In this document: positions 1-8,503 of the stretch, piece after piece
Layout of the letters: each line of letters begins with the position of its first letter
Numbering within the stretch: the stretch's first letter is position 1
NCBI RefSeq assembly: GCF_001570485.1
Contig: NZ_BCTA01000011.1
Coordinates: 88,827-152,826, forward strand
Reading direction: 5' to 3'
Length of the DNA stretch: 64,000 bases
From: Mycolicibacterium novocastrense
Lineage (GTDB): Bacteria; Actinomycetota; Actinomycetes; Mycobacteriales; Mycobacteriaceae
Notes under the pieces: generated by a model
Databases searched by the model: none
Seen by the model: the letters and a program-made list of their open reading frames with translations, nothing else
Told to the model about the DNA's origin: nothing
Position numbers and translations under genes: made by a program

Positions 1-645
1 CGCCTCTGCGTAGATATCGGCGACTTCGCCCACCTTTTGGATTCCCGACTGGAGCGTGGGCAGGTGCGGGTTGAACGTTCCCATGTAGTCGGTGAACGTC
101 GAGATCGTGGTCCCGATGTCCCTCCCGTTTCCGCGCAACCCTTCGCCGATTGCGGTCATGGTGGCGTTCAGCTCCACCGGATCGATCTTCTTCAGAGTGT
201 TGACAAGCGTTTCAAAGAGCGTGTTGGCTTCCACGGCGACCTCGGCGGCATGCAGATGCGAGTTGGCCGCGAGTGCGCTCTTGTCGGGGATCGTCGGGCT
301 GAGGAACTCAACGGATTTCGCGCCGAACACGGTGTTGCTGGCGATACGGACGGTGACGTTGGAAGGGATGTAGTTCATCTGATCGCGGCGGATCTCCAAT
401 GTCAGTTCCGCCTGTGCCCCGTCGTATTCGATCGAGGACACTTTGCCGACTTCGACTCCCAGGTACTTGACCTTGGCGTCCCGGTCCATCACGAGACCGG
501 CCCGCGCCGAGGTCACTATGACGGTGTCGACGGGAATGAACGCCCCCGAGTAAGCAAGGTAAGTCAGCGATGAGATCACTGCGAACACCGCGGCCATGAT
601 GAGCGCCGCTATCCGCAGCGCTCTCTTGCGGTGGATCTTGATCAA
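1..645 (-). CDS. MCE family protein, MceA type (partial, 3' end outside window)
   Basis: The frame is open from a TTG at 645 to the window edge, giving 215 residues without a stop. It begins with a basic stretch and one membrane segment (about residues 8-30), followed by an MCE/MlaD domain. The segment VTSARAGLVMDRDAKVKYLG and the later TVFGAKSVEFL are typical of the A-type subunit of mycobacterial Mce lipid importers. TTG was chosen because it directly precedes the basic LIKIHRKR stretch and has an AGGA about 8 bases upstream; the ATG at 655 is in another frame. The Mce A-F proteins form a periplasmic lipid channel with YrbE permeases, but here the upstream gene is a P450 only 43 bases away, so this copy is not preceded by yrbEAB. 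The family call is firm; subunit letter and substrate are inference. Confidence 0.85.
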   Translation of the reverse strand, partial: MIKIHRKRALRIAALIMAAVFAVISSLTYLAYSGAFIPVDTVIVTSARAGLVMDRDAKVKYLGVEVGKVSSIEYDGAQAELTLEIRRDQMNYIPSNVTVRIASNTVFGAKSVEFLSPTIPDKSALAANSHLHAAEVAVEANTLFETLVNTLKKIDPVELNATMTAIGEGLRGNGRDIGTTISTFTDYMGTFNPHLPTLQSGIQKVGEVADIYAEA

Positions 646-688
646 CGCCCGGCATCCTGCGCGGGATTCGGCGGGAGTTGAACCGTGA

Positions 689-1903
689 TCATCGGACTGC
701 CAGTTCCAGACGTTCCAATCGGCGGACCAGGATGCTGGTCAGCCAGTCACCCACGTCGACAGCCTCGATCCAATCGGTCCGTTCGAGCAGCATGCGCAAG
801 ACGATCCGGGCCTCGAGCCGGGCAAGCGCTGCGCCCACGCAGAAATGAGCACCCTTGCCGAACGTGACGTGGCCCTTGCCGCTGCCGCGGTCGAGCCGGA
901 ACTCGTGCGGTGAATCGAATTGTGCGGCATCGCGATTGGCGGCGCCCCACAACAGCAGCAGATGTGAGTTGGCGGGGAGGTCGACCCCGCCCAGCGTGGT
1001 GTCGTGCAGGACGTGGCGGTAGTGGCCGCGGAATGGAGGCTCGTATCGCAGCGTCTCCTCGATGAAGGGCACCAGGAGGTCACGATCCTCGCGGACCTGT
1101 TTCTGTATGTCGGGTTGGCTGACGAGAACCCATGCGGCGCTGCCGAGCAGCGAGGCCGTGGATTCCCCGGCGGCGCTGAAGAGCGTGAGCATGATGCTCA
1201 AGGCGACCGGCTGTTCCACCTCGCCGGACGCGCAGCGCGCAGCGAGATCGCTGATCAGTCCCGGTTGTGGATCCCTGCCCGCCGCTTCGAAGTGTTCCAG
1301 CACATAGCCGCCGAGTTCCATTGCCGCCAGCCCGGCGGCTTCGAGTTGGTCCGGGGTGACGATCCCGTCGAGCAACGTGGTGGTGGCGTATCCCAGCCTG
1401 ATGAGTTTGTCCACATCGTCGTGGGGCAAGCCGAGCAGTTGAGCGACCACCTTCATCGGGAGACGGTTGGCGATGGCGCTCATCCATTCGATTCGCCCGT
1501 CGTCCACCGACTCCGTCCACAGCTGGTGCGCAGTCTCCTCCGCGAACTCCTCGATCACCTGGACTCGTCTAGCCGACAGGTGCGGCAACAGAATCTTGCG
1601 ATGCACGGCGTGTGCGGGGTCGTCTGCGGTGGCGAGCGCGTGCGCCGGGTCGCCGAGCGGCATCATCGGGAACGGGTTCACCGCGCCGCTGTGGTCGTAG
1701 ACCACGGTTGCGGTGAGATTTGAGGAGAAATCCTGCACCCGGTTGGTCGCCTCGACGAGCGCGTCCCAGCCGCAGACCGCGTAGAAATCGGACTCACCGA
1801 TGCGGTGCACCGGTGCTTCTGACCGCATCTGCTCGTAGAGCGGGTACGGGTCCTGGATGGCGGCATTTCCGAAGAATTGAGCAGGGTCATCCAAGATCGC
1901 CAC
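689..1903 (-). CDS. cytochrome P450
   Basis: This 404-residue protein is a complete soluble bacterial P450. The I-helix oxygen-activation motif AAGEST is at about 244-249, the ExxR pair is E283/R286, and the haem-binding motif FGKGAHFC gives the proximal ligand Cys355. Such enzymes insert one oxygen atom into a substrate using electrons from ferredoxin and reductase, neither of which is encoded nearby. The GTG start at 1903 lies 14 bases from a 16-base inverted repeat and diverges from a TetR gene at 2096, which suggests local repression. It is followed in the same direction by an MceA-like gene, so lipid or sterol substrates are plausible. No substrate can be read from the sequence. Confidence 0.93.
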   Translation of the reverse strand: MAILDDPAQFFGNAAIQDPYPLYEQMRSEAPVHRIGESDFYAVCGWDALVEATNRVQDFSSNLTATVVYDHSGAVNPFPMMPLGDPAHALATADDPAHAVHRKILLPHLSARRVQVIEEFAEETAHQLWTESVDDGRIEWMSAIANRLPMKVVAQLLGLPHDDVDKLIRLGYATTTLLDGIVTPDQLEAAGLAAMELGGYVLEHFEAAGRDPQPGLISDLAARCASGEVEQPVALSIMLTLFSAAGESTASLLGSAAWVLVSQPDIQKQVREDRDLLVPFIEETLRYEPPFRGHYRHVLHDTTLGGVDLPANSHLLLLWGAANRDAAQFDSPHEFRLDRGSGKGHVTFGKGAHFCVGAALARLEARIVLRMLLERTDWIEAVDVGDWLTSILVRRLERLELAVR

Positions 1904-1916
1904 GGTCCTAGCGTTC

Positions 1917-1932
1917 GTCTCCTGATGGAGAC
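1917..1932. promoter_or_regulatory. inverted repeat, candidate TetR operator
   Basis: The sequence GTCTCC-TGAT-GGAGAC is a perfect dyad with 6-base arms in the 192-base divergent region between the P450 (start 1903) and the TetR gene (start 2096). A second short dyad, TCTCA-TCC-TGAGA, lies at 2043-2055. Position and symmetry fit a repressor site, but no protein-DNA data are visible. Confidence 0.4.
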
Positions 1933-2095
1933 CGTCAACGCCGCTGGCCGAAGTTGAAATGCCTCTCGTGGAGCAGCCGAACCTGGCCTTCTCACGAACG
2001 CGCCCTCACCAGCGGCGTCCATGAGAGAATCGGCGCTGTCCTTCTCATCCTGAGAGATAGAGCCCTGAGGCTGTCGGCGACAGGAGACGCGTGCG

Positions 2096-2659
2096 GTGGC
2101 TGGTACCGATTGGCTGGTCGGTCGAGATCGAGCCTCCGAAGCGACCAGACGCATACACGCCGCCGCCGCCGATCTGATCGCCCGTCGTGGATGGGAGGCG
2201 TTCACCATCGACGCGCTGGCTGCGAAAGTGCACTGTTCGCCCGCCACGATCTACCGGCACGCCGGCGGCAAGACCGCGATCCGCGACGCCGTTGTCGCCA
2301 TCCACGCGGCCCGCACGGTCGAGACCGTGCGCGAAGCCATCCGCGGCCTCTCCGGTGCGGAGCGGGTGGTGGAGGCGACGGCGTTGGCGTTGGAGCGGGC
2401 CCGGTCCGACCCGTTGACCAACGCGCTCCGCTCCGCCCATCCGCCCACCGAAACCGACTGGCTGACGACGTCTGAGGTCATCGCGCAGTTCGCCGCCGAG
2501 ATGCTTGGACTCGAGGATCCCGACCCCCTTGCGGAGCAGTGGCTGATTCGGGTCTTCTTGGCGCTCTGGAGTTGGCCCATGAAGGATCCCGACGCCGAGT
2601 ACCGAATGCTGCAGCGATTCCTCGGTCCGCCCTACCGTCAGGAGGCCCAGCAGTCCTGA
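2096..2659 (+). CDS. TetR family transcriptional regulator
   Basis: This 187-residue protein has an N-terminal TetR helix-turn-helix at about residues 15-65 (GWEAFTIDALAAKVHCSPAT then IYRHAGGK). The C-terminal ligand domain resembles no specific subfamily I can name. The GTG start has a CAGGAG ribosome site 9 bases upstream. It diverges from the P450 gene and precedes an SDR and a hydrolase on the same strand, so it is the likely local repressor of the P450 and perhaps of itself. The ligand is unknown. Confidence 0.9.
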   Translation: MAGTDWLVGRDRASEATRRIHAAAADLIARRGWEAFTIDALAAKVHCSPATIYRHAGGKTAIRDAVVAIHAARTVETVREAIRGLSGAERVVEATALALERARSDPLTNALRSAHPPTETDWLTTSEVIAQFAAEMLGLEDPDPLAEQWLIRVFLALWSWPMKDPDAEYRMLQRFLGPPYRQEAQQS

Positions 2660-2923
2660 CCTGAGAGGTGAGGTACGCGGCAGGCGAGTGGTTGCCGCCG
2701 AGCGCGGTGCCGCCCTACGAATTTGGCCGTTTCGACCGGCGCCCCCTGCGTGTGGACATAGGCTTTGCGCGTCCAGCCCGAGGCGACTGTCCGATCGTGA
2801 TGTCTCCCAGGGATTTCCGATTCAATCGCGCGACCGCAAGGTCAAGCCTGACGGCTATCGGGTCGGCGACGTCGGCGCACAAGGGAGGCTCGCAACGTTG
2901 TCGACGAAGGCGATGGCCAAGCG
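2660..2923. other. intergenic stretch without recognised feature
   Basis: These 264 bases between the TetR gene and the SDR contain open frames that are only shadows. I see no RNA gene, strong hairpin or convincing promoter. Confidence 0.4.
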
Positions 2924-3697
2924 GTGACCCACGAACGAGGGCGTCTGCGCGGGAAGTCCGCCGTGATCACCGGGGCGGCGTTCGGCATCGGCCGGGCGAC
3001 GGCGGTGCGCTTCGCGGGCGAGGGAGCCCGGTTGACCGTGACCGACATTCAAAGTGAACCGCTGCTGGCGCTCGCCGACGAACTGCGAGAGACCGGAACG
3101 GAAGTCGAGACGGTCGTCGGTGACGTCTCGGTCCCCGACGATGCGAAGCGGATGGTCACGGCGGCCGTCGACCGCTACGGACGGCTCGACGTGCTGGTCG
3201 CCAACGCCGGAATCATCCCGCTCGGCGACGCGCTTGAGGTCTCCGCCTCCGACTGGGAGGAGGTCATGGCCATCGATGGACGTGGGATGTTCCTGACGTG
3301 CAAGTTCGCGATCGAGGCGATGTTGCCCACCGGGGGCGGCGCCATCGTCTGCCTCTCCTCGATCTCCGGACTGGCAGGGCAGAAGCGGCAGGCGGCCTAC
3401 GGGCCCGCCAAGTTCATCGCCACCGGCCTGACCAAGCATCTGGCGGTCGAGTGGGCCGACCGGGGGATCAGAGTCAATGCCGTTGCGCCCGGGACGATTC
3501 GAACCGAGCGAGTCAAGCAGCTTCCGAATGAGCCGGGTGGCTCGGAGTATCTGGCCGCGATCGAGCGCATGCACCCGATCGGCCGTATCGGCGAGCCCGC
3601 CGAAGTCGCCAGCGCCATCGCCTTCCTCGCCTCCGACGACGCCTCCTTCATCACCGGTGCCGTGCTACCCGTCGATGGGGGCTACCTAGCGCAATAG
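2924..3697 (+). CDS. SDR family NAD(P)-dependent oxidoreductase
   Basis: This is a classical short-chain dehydrogenase/reductase of 257 residues. The nucleotide-binding motif TGAAFGIG is at 16-23, the structural NAG is at about 94-96, and the catalytic Ser-Tyr-Lys set is S146, Y159 and K163 (AYGPAK). The C-terminal GAVLPVDGGY is typical of the family. The GTG start gives a normal N-terminus of about ten residues before the Rossmann fold. An acidic residue (TDIQ, about 40-43) at the end of beta-2 suggests NAD(H) preference. It probably acts on an alcohol or ketone made from the P450 product, but that link rests only on proximity. Confidence 0.9.
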   Translation: MTHERGRLRGKSAVITGAAFGIGRATAVRFAGEGARLTVTDIQSEPLLALADELRETGTEVETVVGDVSVPDDAKRMVTAAVDRYGRLDVLVANAGIIPLGDALEVSASDWEEVMAIDGRGMFLTCKFAIEAMLPTGGGAIVCLSSISGLAGQKRQAAYGPAKFIATGLTKHLAVEWADRGIRVNAVAPGTIRTERVKQLPNEPGGSEYLAAIERMHPIGRIGEPAEVASAIAFLASDDASFITGAVLPVDGGYLAQ

Positions 3698-3763
3698 TGG
3701 TCGGCGCTCCGCCCCGCGCATCGATAGAGAAGGCGCCTCCGCTCGAGCAAAGGAGCTCCGAGG

Positions 3764-4552
3764 ATGAAAGCGACACGAACCGGTTCTGGCGGCCCACCCT
3801 TGGTCTTCGTGCACGGACTTGCCTGCGATGCCACGGACTGGCAGGCCCAGGTCGACTGGTTTCGAACAAGAACCACCGTCGTCGTATGCGAGCTGCCCGG
3901 GCACGGTTCCGTCCAGAGCGCACCGGCGGACTGCACGGTCGAGACGTATGGAGCTGCGGTGGCCCGAGCCATGGTGGAAATGTCGCTGCCACCGGCGATC
4001 GTCGTGGGCCACAGCATGGGCTGTCGCGTCGCTCTCCAGGCGTACCGGGTACGGCCCGGCGCGGTGGCCGGCCTCGTACTCGTCGACGGCAGTCGGATCG
4101 CCGAGGGTGATCCTGCGGTCGCCGAGCGGGCCATGTCCGATGACCTCGCTGAGGATGGCTACGGGCGATTCATGAAGTGGTTTTTCGAATCGATGTTCGT
4201 CCCGTCCAGCGATCCCGTTCTGGCTAACCGGATAGTCGATCGAGGGGTCGGCTTTCCCGCGCCGTTGGGCAGGAATCTGCTGACAAGTCTGGCCGGTTGG
4301 GACGCCGGGGAGGTGGAGAATGCACTCGACGCTGTGCGGGTTCCGCTGCTGGCAATCCAGTGCACGACGCTCGACGCGGCACGCGAGCGTGTCTCGCTCG
4401 AATCGGGACAGAGTTCAGCCTGGATTGATCTGGTCCTCTCGCATGTGCCGCAGGCCACCGCGGTGGTGTTGCCCGGCGCTGGCCACTTCCCACAGATCGA
4501 ACAGGCCGAGGAGATCACCGCGCTGATCGCCGACTTCTTTGACGCCATCTGA
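3764..4552 (+). CDS. alpha/beta fold hydrolase
   Basis: This 262-residue single-domain hydrolase has the oxyanion-hole motif HGLA at about 17-20, the nucleophile elbow GHSMG with Ser84, and the catalytic His241 in GAGHFPQ. There is no signal peptide, so it is cytoplasmic. The ATG is preceded by AAGGAG. It follows the SDR by 66 bases on the same strand and probably belongs to the same catabolic unit as an esterase, lactonase or C-C hydrolase. Family membership is clear but the substrate is not. Confidence 0.88.
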   Translation: MKATRTGSGGPPLVFVHGLACDATDWQAQVDWFRTRTTVVVCELPGHGSVQSAPADCTVETYGAAVARAMVEMSLPPAIVVGHSMGCRVALQAYRVRPGAVAGLVLVDGSRIAEGDPAVAERAMSDDLAEDGYGRFMKWFFESMFVPSSDPVLANRIVDRGVGFPAPLGRNLLTSLAGWDAGEVENALDAVRVPLLAIQCTTLDAARERVSLESGQSSAWIDLVLSHVPQATAVVLPGAGHFPQIEQAEEITALIADFFDAI

Positions 4553-4666
4553 GTGTCGCCGAGCTGATTTCCGGTAGTTTCCCCGAGTCCATCGAGCGCC
4601 TGTCCGCCGTGATCACCGCGGCACCATTGGTCGGACGAGCCGCCCCGTGGGCGATAGCCTTCTGAC

Positions 4667-5170
4667 ATGTCAAAGTCGTTCGACTGCACAGTCGAATCCG
4701 CGGTCAGCGTCCAACAGATCCAGACCGCGTTCTCCGAGCGGGGATACTGGCTGGCGCGGTTGGAACCGCACAACGGCACCGCAGAACTGCGCTCCTTCGA
4801 CGTCGGCGCGGGCGGCGAGGTGCGGGTGACGGTCGCCCAAGACCTGCGAAACACGGTGCTGCCCGGTGTCCTTGGCAAGCTTTACCCCGGCGGTGTGGAA
4901 CTCGTGCAAAGCGAGACCTGGACGGTCGACCGTGGCGACAAGGTGCGGGGGATGATCCACGTCCGCGCCCACGGAGCACCGGGCTCCGGCCGCGGCACCC
5001 TCGAGATGACGCCGACGCCTGACAATAAGCGCCTCGAGTGCAGCGGCACCGTCAAGGTCAAGATCCCGATCGTCGGCGGCAAGATCGAAAGCTACTTCGG
5101 GCGCCAGATGATGGATCAGATTCCGGAGATACTTCGCTTCATCGGCCAGTGGACCCGCGAGCGCGCTTGA
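4667..5170 (+). CDS. DUF2505 domain-containing protein
   Basis: This 167-residue soluble protein matches the actinobacterial DUF2505 family, a START/SRPBCC-like fold expected to bind a hydrophobic ligand. Recognisable features are the N-terminal SKSFDCTVESAVSVQQIQTA, the central SETWTVDRGDKVRGMI and the C-terminal YFGRQMMDQIPEIL helix. Length and both ends are normal for the family. A tract of 21-base repeats begins 40 bases after its TGA stop, in the same reading frame. The function is unknown. Confidence 0.8.
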   Translation: MSKSFDCTVESAVSVQQIQTAFSERGYWLARLEPHNGTAELRSFDVGAGGEVRVTVAQDLRNTVLPGVLGKLYPGGVELVQSETWTVDRGDKVRGMIHVRAHGAPGSGRGTLEMTPTPDNKRLECSGTVKVKIPIVGGKIESYFGRQMMDQIPEILRFIGQWTRERA

Positions 5171-5209
5171 CGCTGCGGCCGCAACTGGACGAGTAGAGCG
5201 CGAGACGGA

Positions 5210-5308
5210 CGCTTCGGGTACCCCGGCGGTCGCTTCGCGTACCCCGGCGGTCGCTTCGCGTACCCCGGCGGCCGCTTCGGGTACCCCGGCGGCCGCTTCG
5301 CGTACCCC
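5210..5308. repeat. 21-base tandem repeat, four full units plus one degenerate
   Basis: The unit CGCTTCGSGTACCCCGGCGGY starts at 5210, 5231, 5252 and 5273, with a diverging fifth copy from 5294. Units differ at one internal G/C and the final T/C. As 21 is a multiple of three, both strands stay open: RFGYPGG or RFAYPGG on plus, PGYAKRP-like on minus. It lies between DUF2505 and a small gene and is not CRISPR-like because there are no spacers. A VNTR-type locus is the simplest reading. Confidence 0.9.
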
Positions 5309-5340
5309 CGCGACTGCCTACCCCTATTGCCCAGCTCTGC

Positions 5341-5372
5341 GCGAATTATTCGCTGCCAGCGAATTATTCGCT
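5341..5372. promoter_or_regulatory. duplicated AT-rich palindrome, possible protein-binding site
   Basis: The 13-base palindrome GCGAAT-T-ATTCGC occurs twice, at 5341-5353 and 5359-5371, with an 18-base offset; the second copy extends to 7-base arms. AT-rich paired dyads stand out in this GC-rich context. They lie about 270 bases before the small gene at 5640. An operator pair or nucleoid-protein site is possible; no specific regulator is recognised. Confidence 0.4.
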
Positions 5373-5639
5373 CGTAGGCGGGCAACGGCAGCAGTGGTTC
5401 CGGCGGCGAGTGATGACGCCGGTGTCAACCGCCGCCCTCCGAACCCGCGTTGGGCAAATCACAGTCCCGGCGCGGGTCCCCGCGAATCCGAGGGATCCCG
5501 GGCACGATCCCCAGGGCGCGGCCGCTCCAGAAGGGCGCTGTCCGCAAACCGAAGTTTCTCCGAATTCCCCGCTCAGACGACGGCGATCGTGATTCACTGA
5601 CCTCCACGCAAATTCTTGACGGGCGTCAGGAGGAATTCG

Positions 5640-5906
5640 GTGGCTGATCAAAGCGTCGACGATCGGGAGCAAGGCCACGACTCGGAGTTGGCCGTGGACG
5701 TCCGTGTCCGCGTCAACCCCGACACGGACGCCGAGGCTCGTGGCGTCATCGTCGAAGATTTCGGTGAAATGACCGCCGTGCCCGTCGACATCGGCTCCAA
5801 CCACATCGCAGATGCCGCCCGTCGATGGGCGGTGATGCTCGACGAGGGCACGCTGCTGTTCGCCGACTCCGATCAACTCACCCGAGTAGCTCCGGTTGAC
5901 CTCTGA
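5640..5906 (+). CDS. small acidic hypothetical protein
   Basis: This 88-residue soluble protein has a GTG start with a strong CAGGAGGA ribosome site about 7 bases upstream. It is rich in Asp, Glu and Val with no membrane segment. I do not recognise the family. The middle (VRVNPDTDAEARGVIVEDFG) suggests a compact alternating beta structure, and the C-terminus (WAVMLDEGTLLFADSDQL) resembles a short conserved domain. Its stop is 11 bases from the converging stop of the penicillin-binding protein. The ribosome site and clean codon structure make it likely to be real. Confidence 0.7.
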   Translation: MADQSVDDREQGHDSELAVDVRVRVNPDTDAEARGVIVEDFGEMTAVPVDIGSNHIADAARRWAVMLDEGTLLFADSDQLTRVAPVDL

Positions 5907-5917
5907 CCCCGCCGTCC

Positions 5918-8413
5918 TCACGCAGGCGGCGGGGGCGGCGGTGGCGGCGGCGCAATCGGCGGTGGAGGCGGAGCCGGCGGCGGCGGGGGTGGCGGTGGCG
6001 GCCCGAAGACGAACGGCGGCAGACCCGGGATCTGCATCACCATCGGATCAGGCGGCGGTGGCGGGGGCGGCACACCCGGGGGAGGTGGCGGTTCCTCCGG
6101 GCGCGGCGGCGGTGCCGGCGCGATCCCGGTGCTGGTGTTGATCGTGACGATGGAGCCCGGGATGGTTTGACCACTCGGCGTGGTGCCCACGACCGCACCG
6201 TAAGCGGCCGCGCTGTTGACCGGCGTCGTCTTCTCGGCGACCTGGAATCCGGCATCCTTCAGCCGTTGACGGGCCCGGTCGACGTTCATGCCTGTCACGT
6301 TCGGCACCTCGCTGCCGGGACCGCCCTCGACGTAGCGGGGATCGGTCGGCGGCAGACGCACCTCGCCGAGATCGGTCGCGATCGGCTTCATCGCCTCGAA
6401 CCAGATGCGCGCCGGCTCGTTACCCCCGTAGAGGTCTCCGCTGTAGCACTTGCGCAGGGGGAACGAGCAGATCTCCGACGGTGAGTTGGAGTCGTCGAAG
6501 ATGTACACCGCGCCCGCGAGCTGGTTGGTGAATCCCAGAAACCCCGACGACCGGTGAGACTCGGTCGTGCCGGTCTTACCGGACATCGGCAGATCCCAGC
6601 CCACTGAACCGGCGGCTCCGGCGGCCGTACCGGCGCCCTTGTCGTCCTTGCTCAGCGCGTTCGCGAGAGTGTTCGCCAACCCTTCCGGAACCGCCTGGTC
6701 GCACTTCTCGGCGGTGAACGTCACCTCGTTGCCGTGACGGTCGATGATCTTGTCGATCGGGTTGGCCGGGCACCACATGCCGCCGGAACTCAATGTCGCA
6801 GCCACATTCGACAGCTCGAGAGCGTTGAGCTGGAACGGCCCCAGGGTGAACGATCCGGCGTTCTGTCGCTTGATGTACTCGGCCAGGCTCTCGTTGCTTC
6901 CGCGATCGTATGCTCGCGCCGTCCCCGGAAGGGCGTAGGAGCGCAGCCCGAGGCGAACGGCCATGTCGACCGCCCGGGGCACGCCCACCTGCTGGATGAG
7001 CTTGGCGAAGGCGGTGTTGGGCGAGCTGGCCAGCGCGTCGGTCACGTTCATCGACCCGCGATAGTTGCCGGCGTTTCTCACACACCACGTCTCTTTCGGG
7101 CATCCGGGTGTGTCGCTGCTGCCGAGTCCCCGCGCTTGGAAGGATCCGGGAACGGCGAGTTGGGCATTGATGCCCATACCCATCTCGAGTGCCGCTGCGG
7201 TGGTGAAGACCTTGAAGATGGAACCTGCGCCGTCGCCGACAAGCGAGAACGGCTGTGGCTGCACCGTCTGCCCCGCGTCCTTGTTCAGGCCGTAGTTCCG
7301 GTTGCTGGCCATCGCGAGCACCCGATGCGAATCCTTGCCCGGCCTGATGACGCTCATCACGCTGGCGATTCCCTCCAGCGTGGGACTCGCGACCTTCTCG
7401 ATCGCCCTTCTCACCGACGACTGGATCGTCGGATCGAGCGTGGTGCGGATCAGGTAGCCGCCACGGGCGATTTGTTCCTTGTTGATTCCCGCGTGGGCCA
7501 GATACGCCAGCACGTACTCGCAGAAGAAGCCGCGGTCACCGGCAGCGATGCACCCGCTCGGCAGCTCCTTGGGGCGGGGCAGCACACCGAGCGGCGCGGA
7601 CTTGGCGGATCGCAGTTCGTCGGTGTGCTGGGGGAGATGTTCGATCATGGTGTCCAGCACCAGGTTCCGACGCTGTAAGGCGCCTTGGGGGTTGACGTAC
7701 GGGTCCAGCGAGGCGGGCGACTGGACCAGGCCGGCCAGCAGCGCCGCCTGTTGCCAGTTCAACTGCGAGGCGTTGACCCCGAAGTAGGTCTGCGCGGCGT
7801 CCTGCACCCCGAACGCCCCGTTTCCGAACCCCACCAGGTTCAGGTAGCGCGTGAGGATCTCGGCCTTGGTGAACGTCTTGTCCAGCGTCAACGCCATGCG
7901 CATCTCACGGAGCTTGCGGGCCGGCGTCAGCTCGACCGCGGCGCGCCTCTCGGCGTTCGTCTGTGCGGTCACCAGCAACTGGAAGTTCTTGACATACTGC
8001 TGCTCGATCGTCGACCCGCCGCGGGTGTCGAGGTTGCCCGACAGGTATCCCGACAGACCCGTGAGTGTGCCCTGCCAATCGACGCCCGCGTGCTCGGCGA
8101 ACCGTTTGTCCTCGATCGAGACGATCGCCAGCTTCATGGTGTTGGCGATCTGCTCGCTTTTCACCTCGAACCGGCGCTGGCTGTAGAGCCAGGCGATCGG
8201 CTTACCGGCGGCGTCGACCATCGTCGTCACCTGGGGAACGTCTTCCTCCACCAGCTGCGCCGAACCGTTGGCGACGACGTCGGAGGCCCGGTTGGACAAC
8301 AGGCCGAACCCGCCCGCGAACGGGAACATCAGCGCCGCCACCAGCACCCCGGCCAGCGTGCAGCACAAAATCAGCTTGATGACCGTCCCCCCGGCCGGTA
8401 CGCGCTCCGGCAT
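5918..8413 (-). CDS. bifunctional class A penicillin-binding protein, PonA2/PonA3 type
   Basis: This 831-residue protein builds peptidoglycan. It has a membrane anchor (about 11-33), a GT51 glycosyltransferase domain (E101 in EDKRF; RGGSTIEQQ at 131-139) and a transpeptidase domain with S398-x-x-K401 (SIFK), S464-P-N466 and K613-T-G. A PASTA domain at about 694-760 is followed by a proline tail of long Pro runs. By memory it is very close to mycobacterial PonA2 along its whole length. Fast growers also carry a paralogue, PonA3. The whiB4 neighbour usual for ponA2 in M. tuberculosis is absent here, which leaves either possible. It lies downstream of the DUF1906 gene on the same strand. Confidence 0.93.
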   Translation of the reverse strand: MPERVPAGGTVIKLILCCTLAGVLVAALMFPFAGGFGLLSNRASDVVANGSAQLVEEDVPQVTTMVDAAGKPIAWLYSQRRFEVKSEQIANTMKLAIVSIEDKRFAEHAGVDWQGTLTGLSGYLSGNLDTRGGSTIEQQYVKNFQLLVTAQTNAERRAAVELTPARKLREMRMALTLDKTFTKAEILTRYLNLVGFGNGAFGVQDAAQTYFGVNASQLNWQQAALLAGLVQSPASLDPYVNPQGALQRRNLVLDTMIEHLPQHTDELRSAKSAPLGVLPRPKELPSGCIAAGDRGFFCEYVLAYLAHAGINKEQIARGGYLIRTTLDPTIQSSVRRAIEKVASPTLEGIASVMSVIRPGKDSHRVLAMASNRNYGLNKDAGQTVQPQPFSLVGDGAGSIFKVFTTAAALEMGMGINAQLAVPGSFQARGLGSSDTPGCPKETWCVRNAGNYRGSMNVTDALASSPNTAFAKLIQQVGVPRAVDMAVRLGLRSYALPGTARAYDRGSNESLAEYIKRQNAGSFTLGPFQLNALELSNVAATLSSGGMWCPANPIDKIIDRHGNEVTFTAEKCDQAVPEGLANTLANALSKDDKGAGTAAGAAGSVGWDLPMSGKTGTTESHRSSGFLGFTNQLAGAVYIFDDSNSPSEICSFPLRKCYSGDLYGGNEPARIWFEAMKPIATDLGEVRLPPTDPRYVEGGPGSEVPNVTGMNVDRARQRLKDAGFQVAEKTTPVNSAAAYGAVVGTTPSGQTIPGSIVTINTSTGIAPAPPPRPEEPPPPPGVPPPPPPPDPMVMQIPGLPPFVFGPPPPPPPPPAPPPPPIAPPPPPPPPPA

Positions 8414-8503
8414 GTCAGCAGCGTATTAAATGCGGTCTCGCGGCGAACGCTCCCGCGCCGATTTCAGCGCAACGACGGCGAAACGCTCTGGTAACGGGCA
8501 CGG

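Noticed and set aside
5210..5308. Possible CRISPR array
   Set aside because: Repeat units are contiguous with no unique spacers, and no cas genes are nearby.
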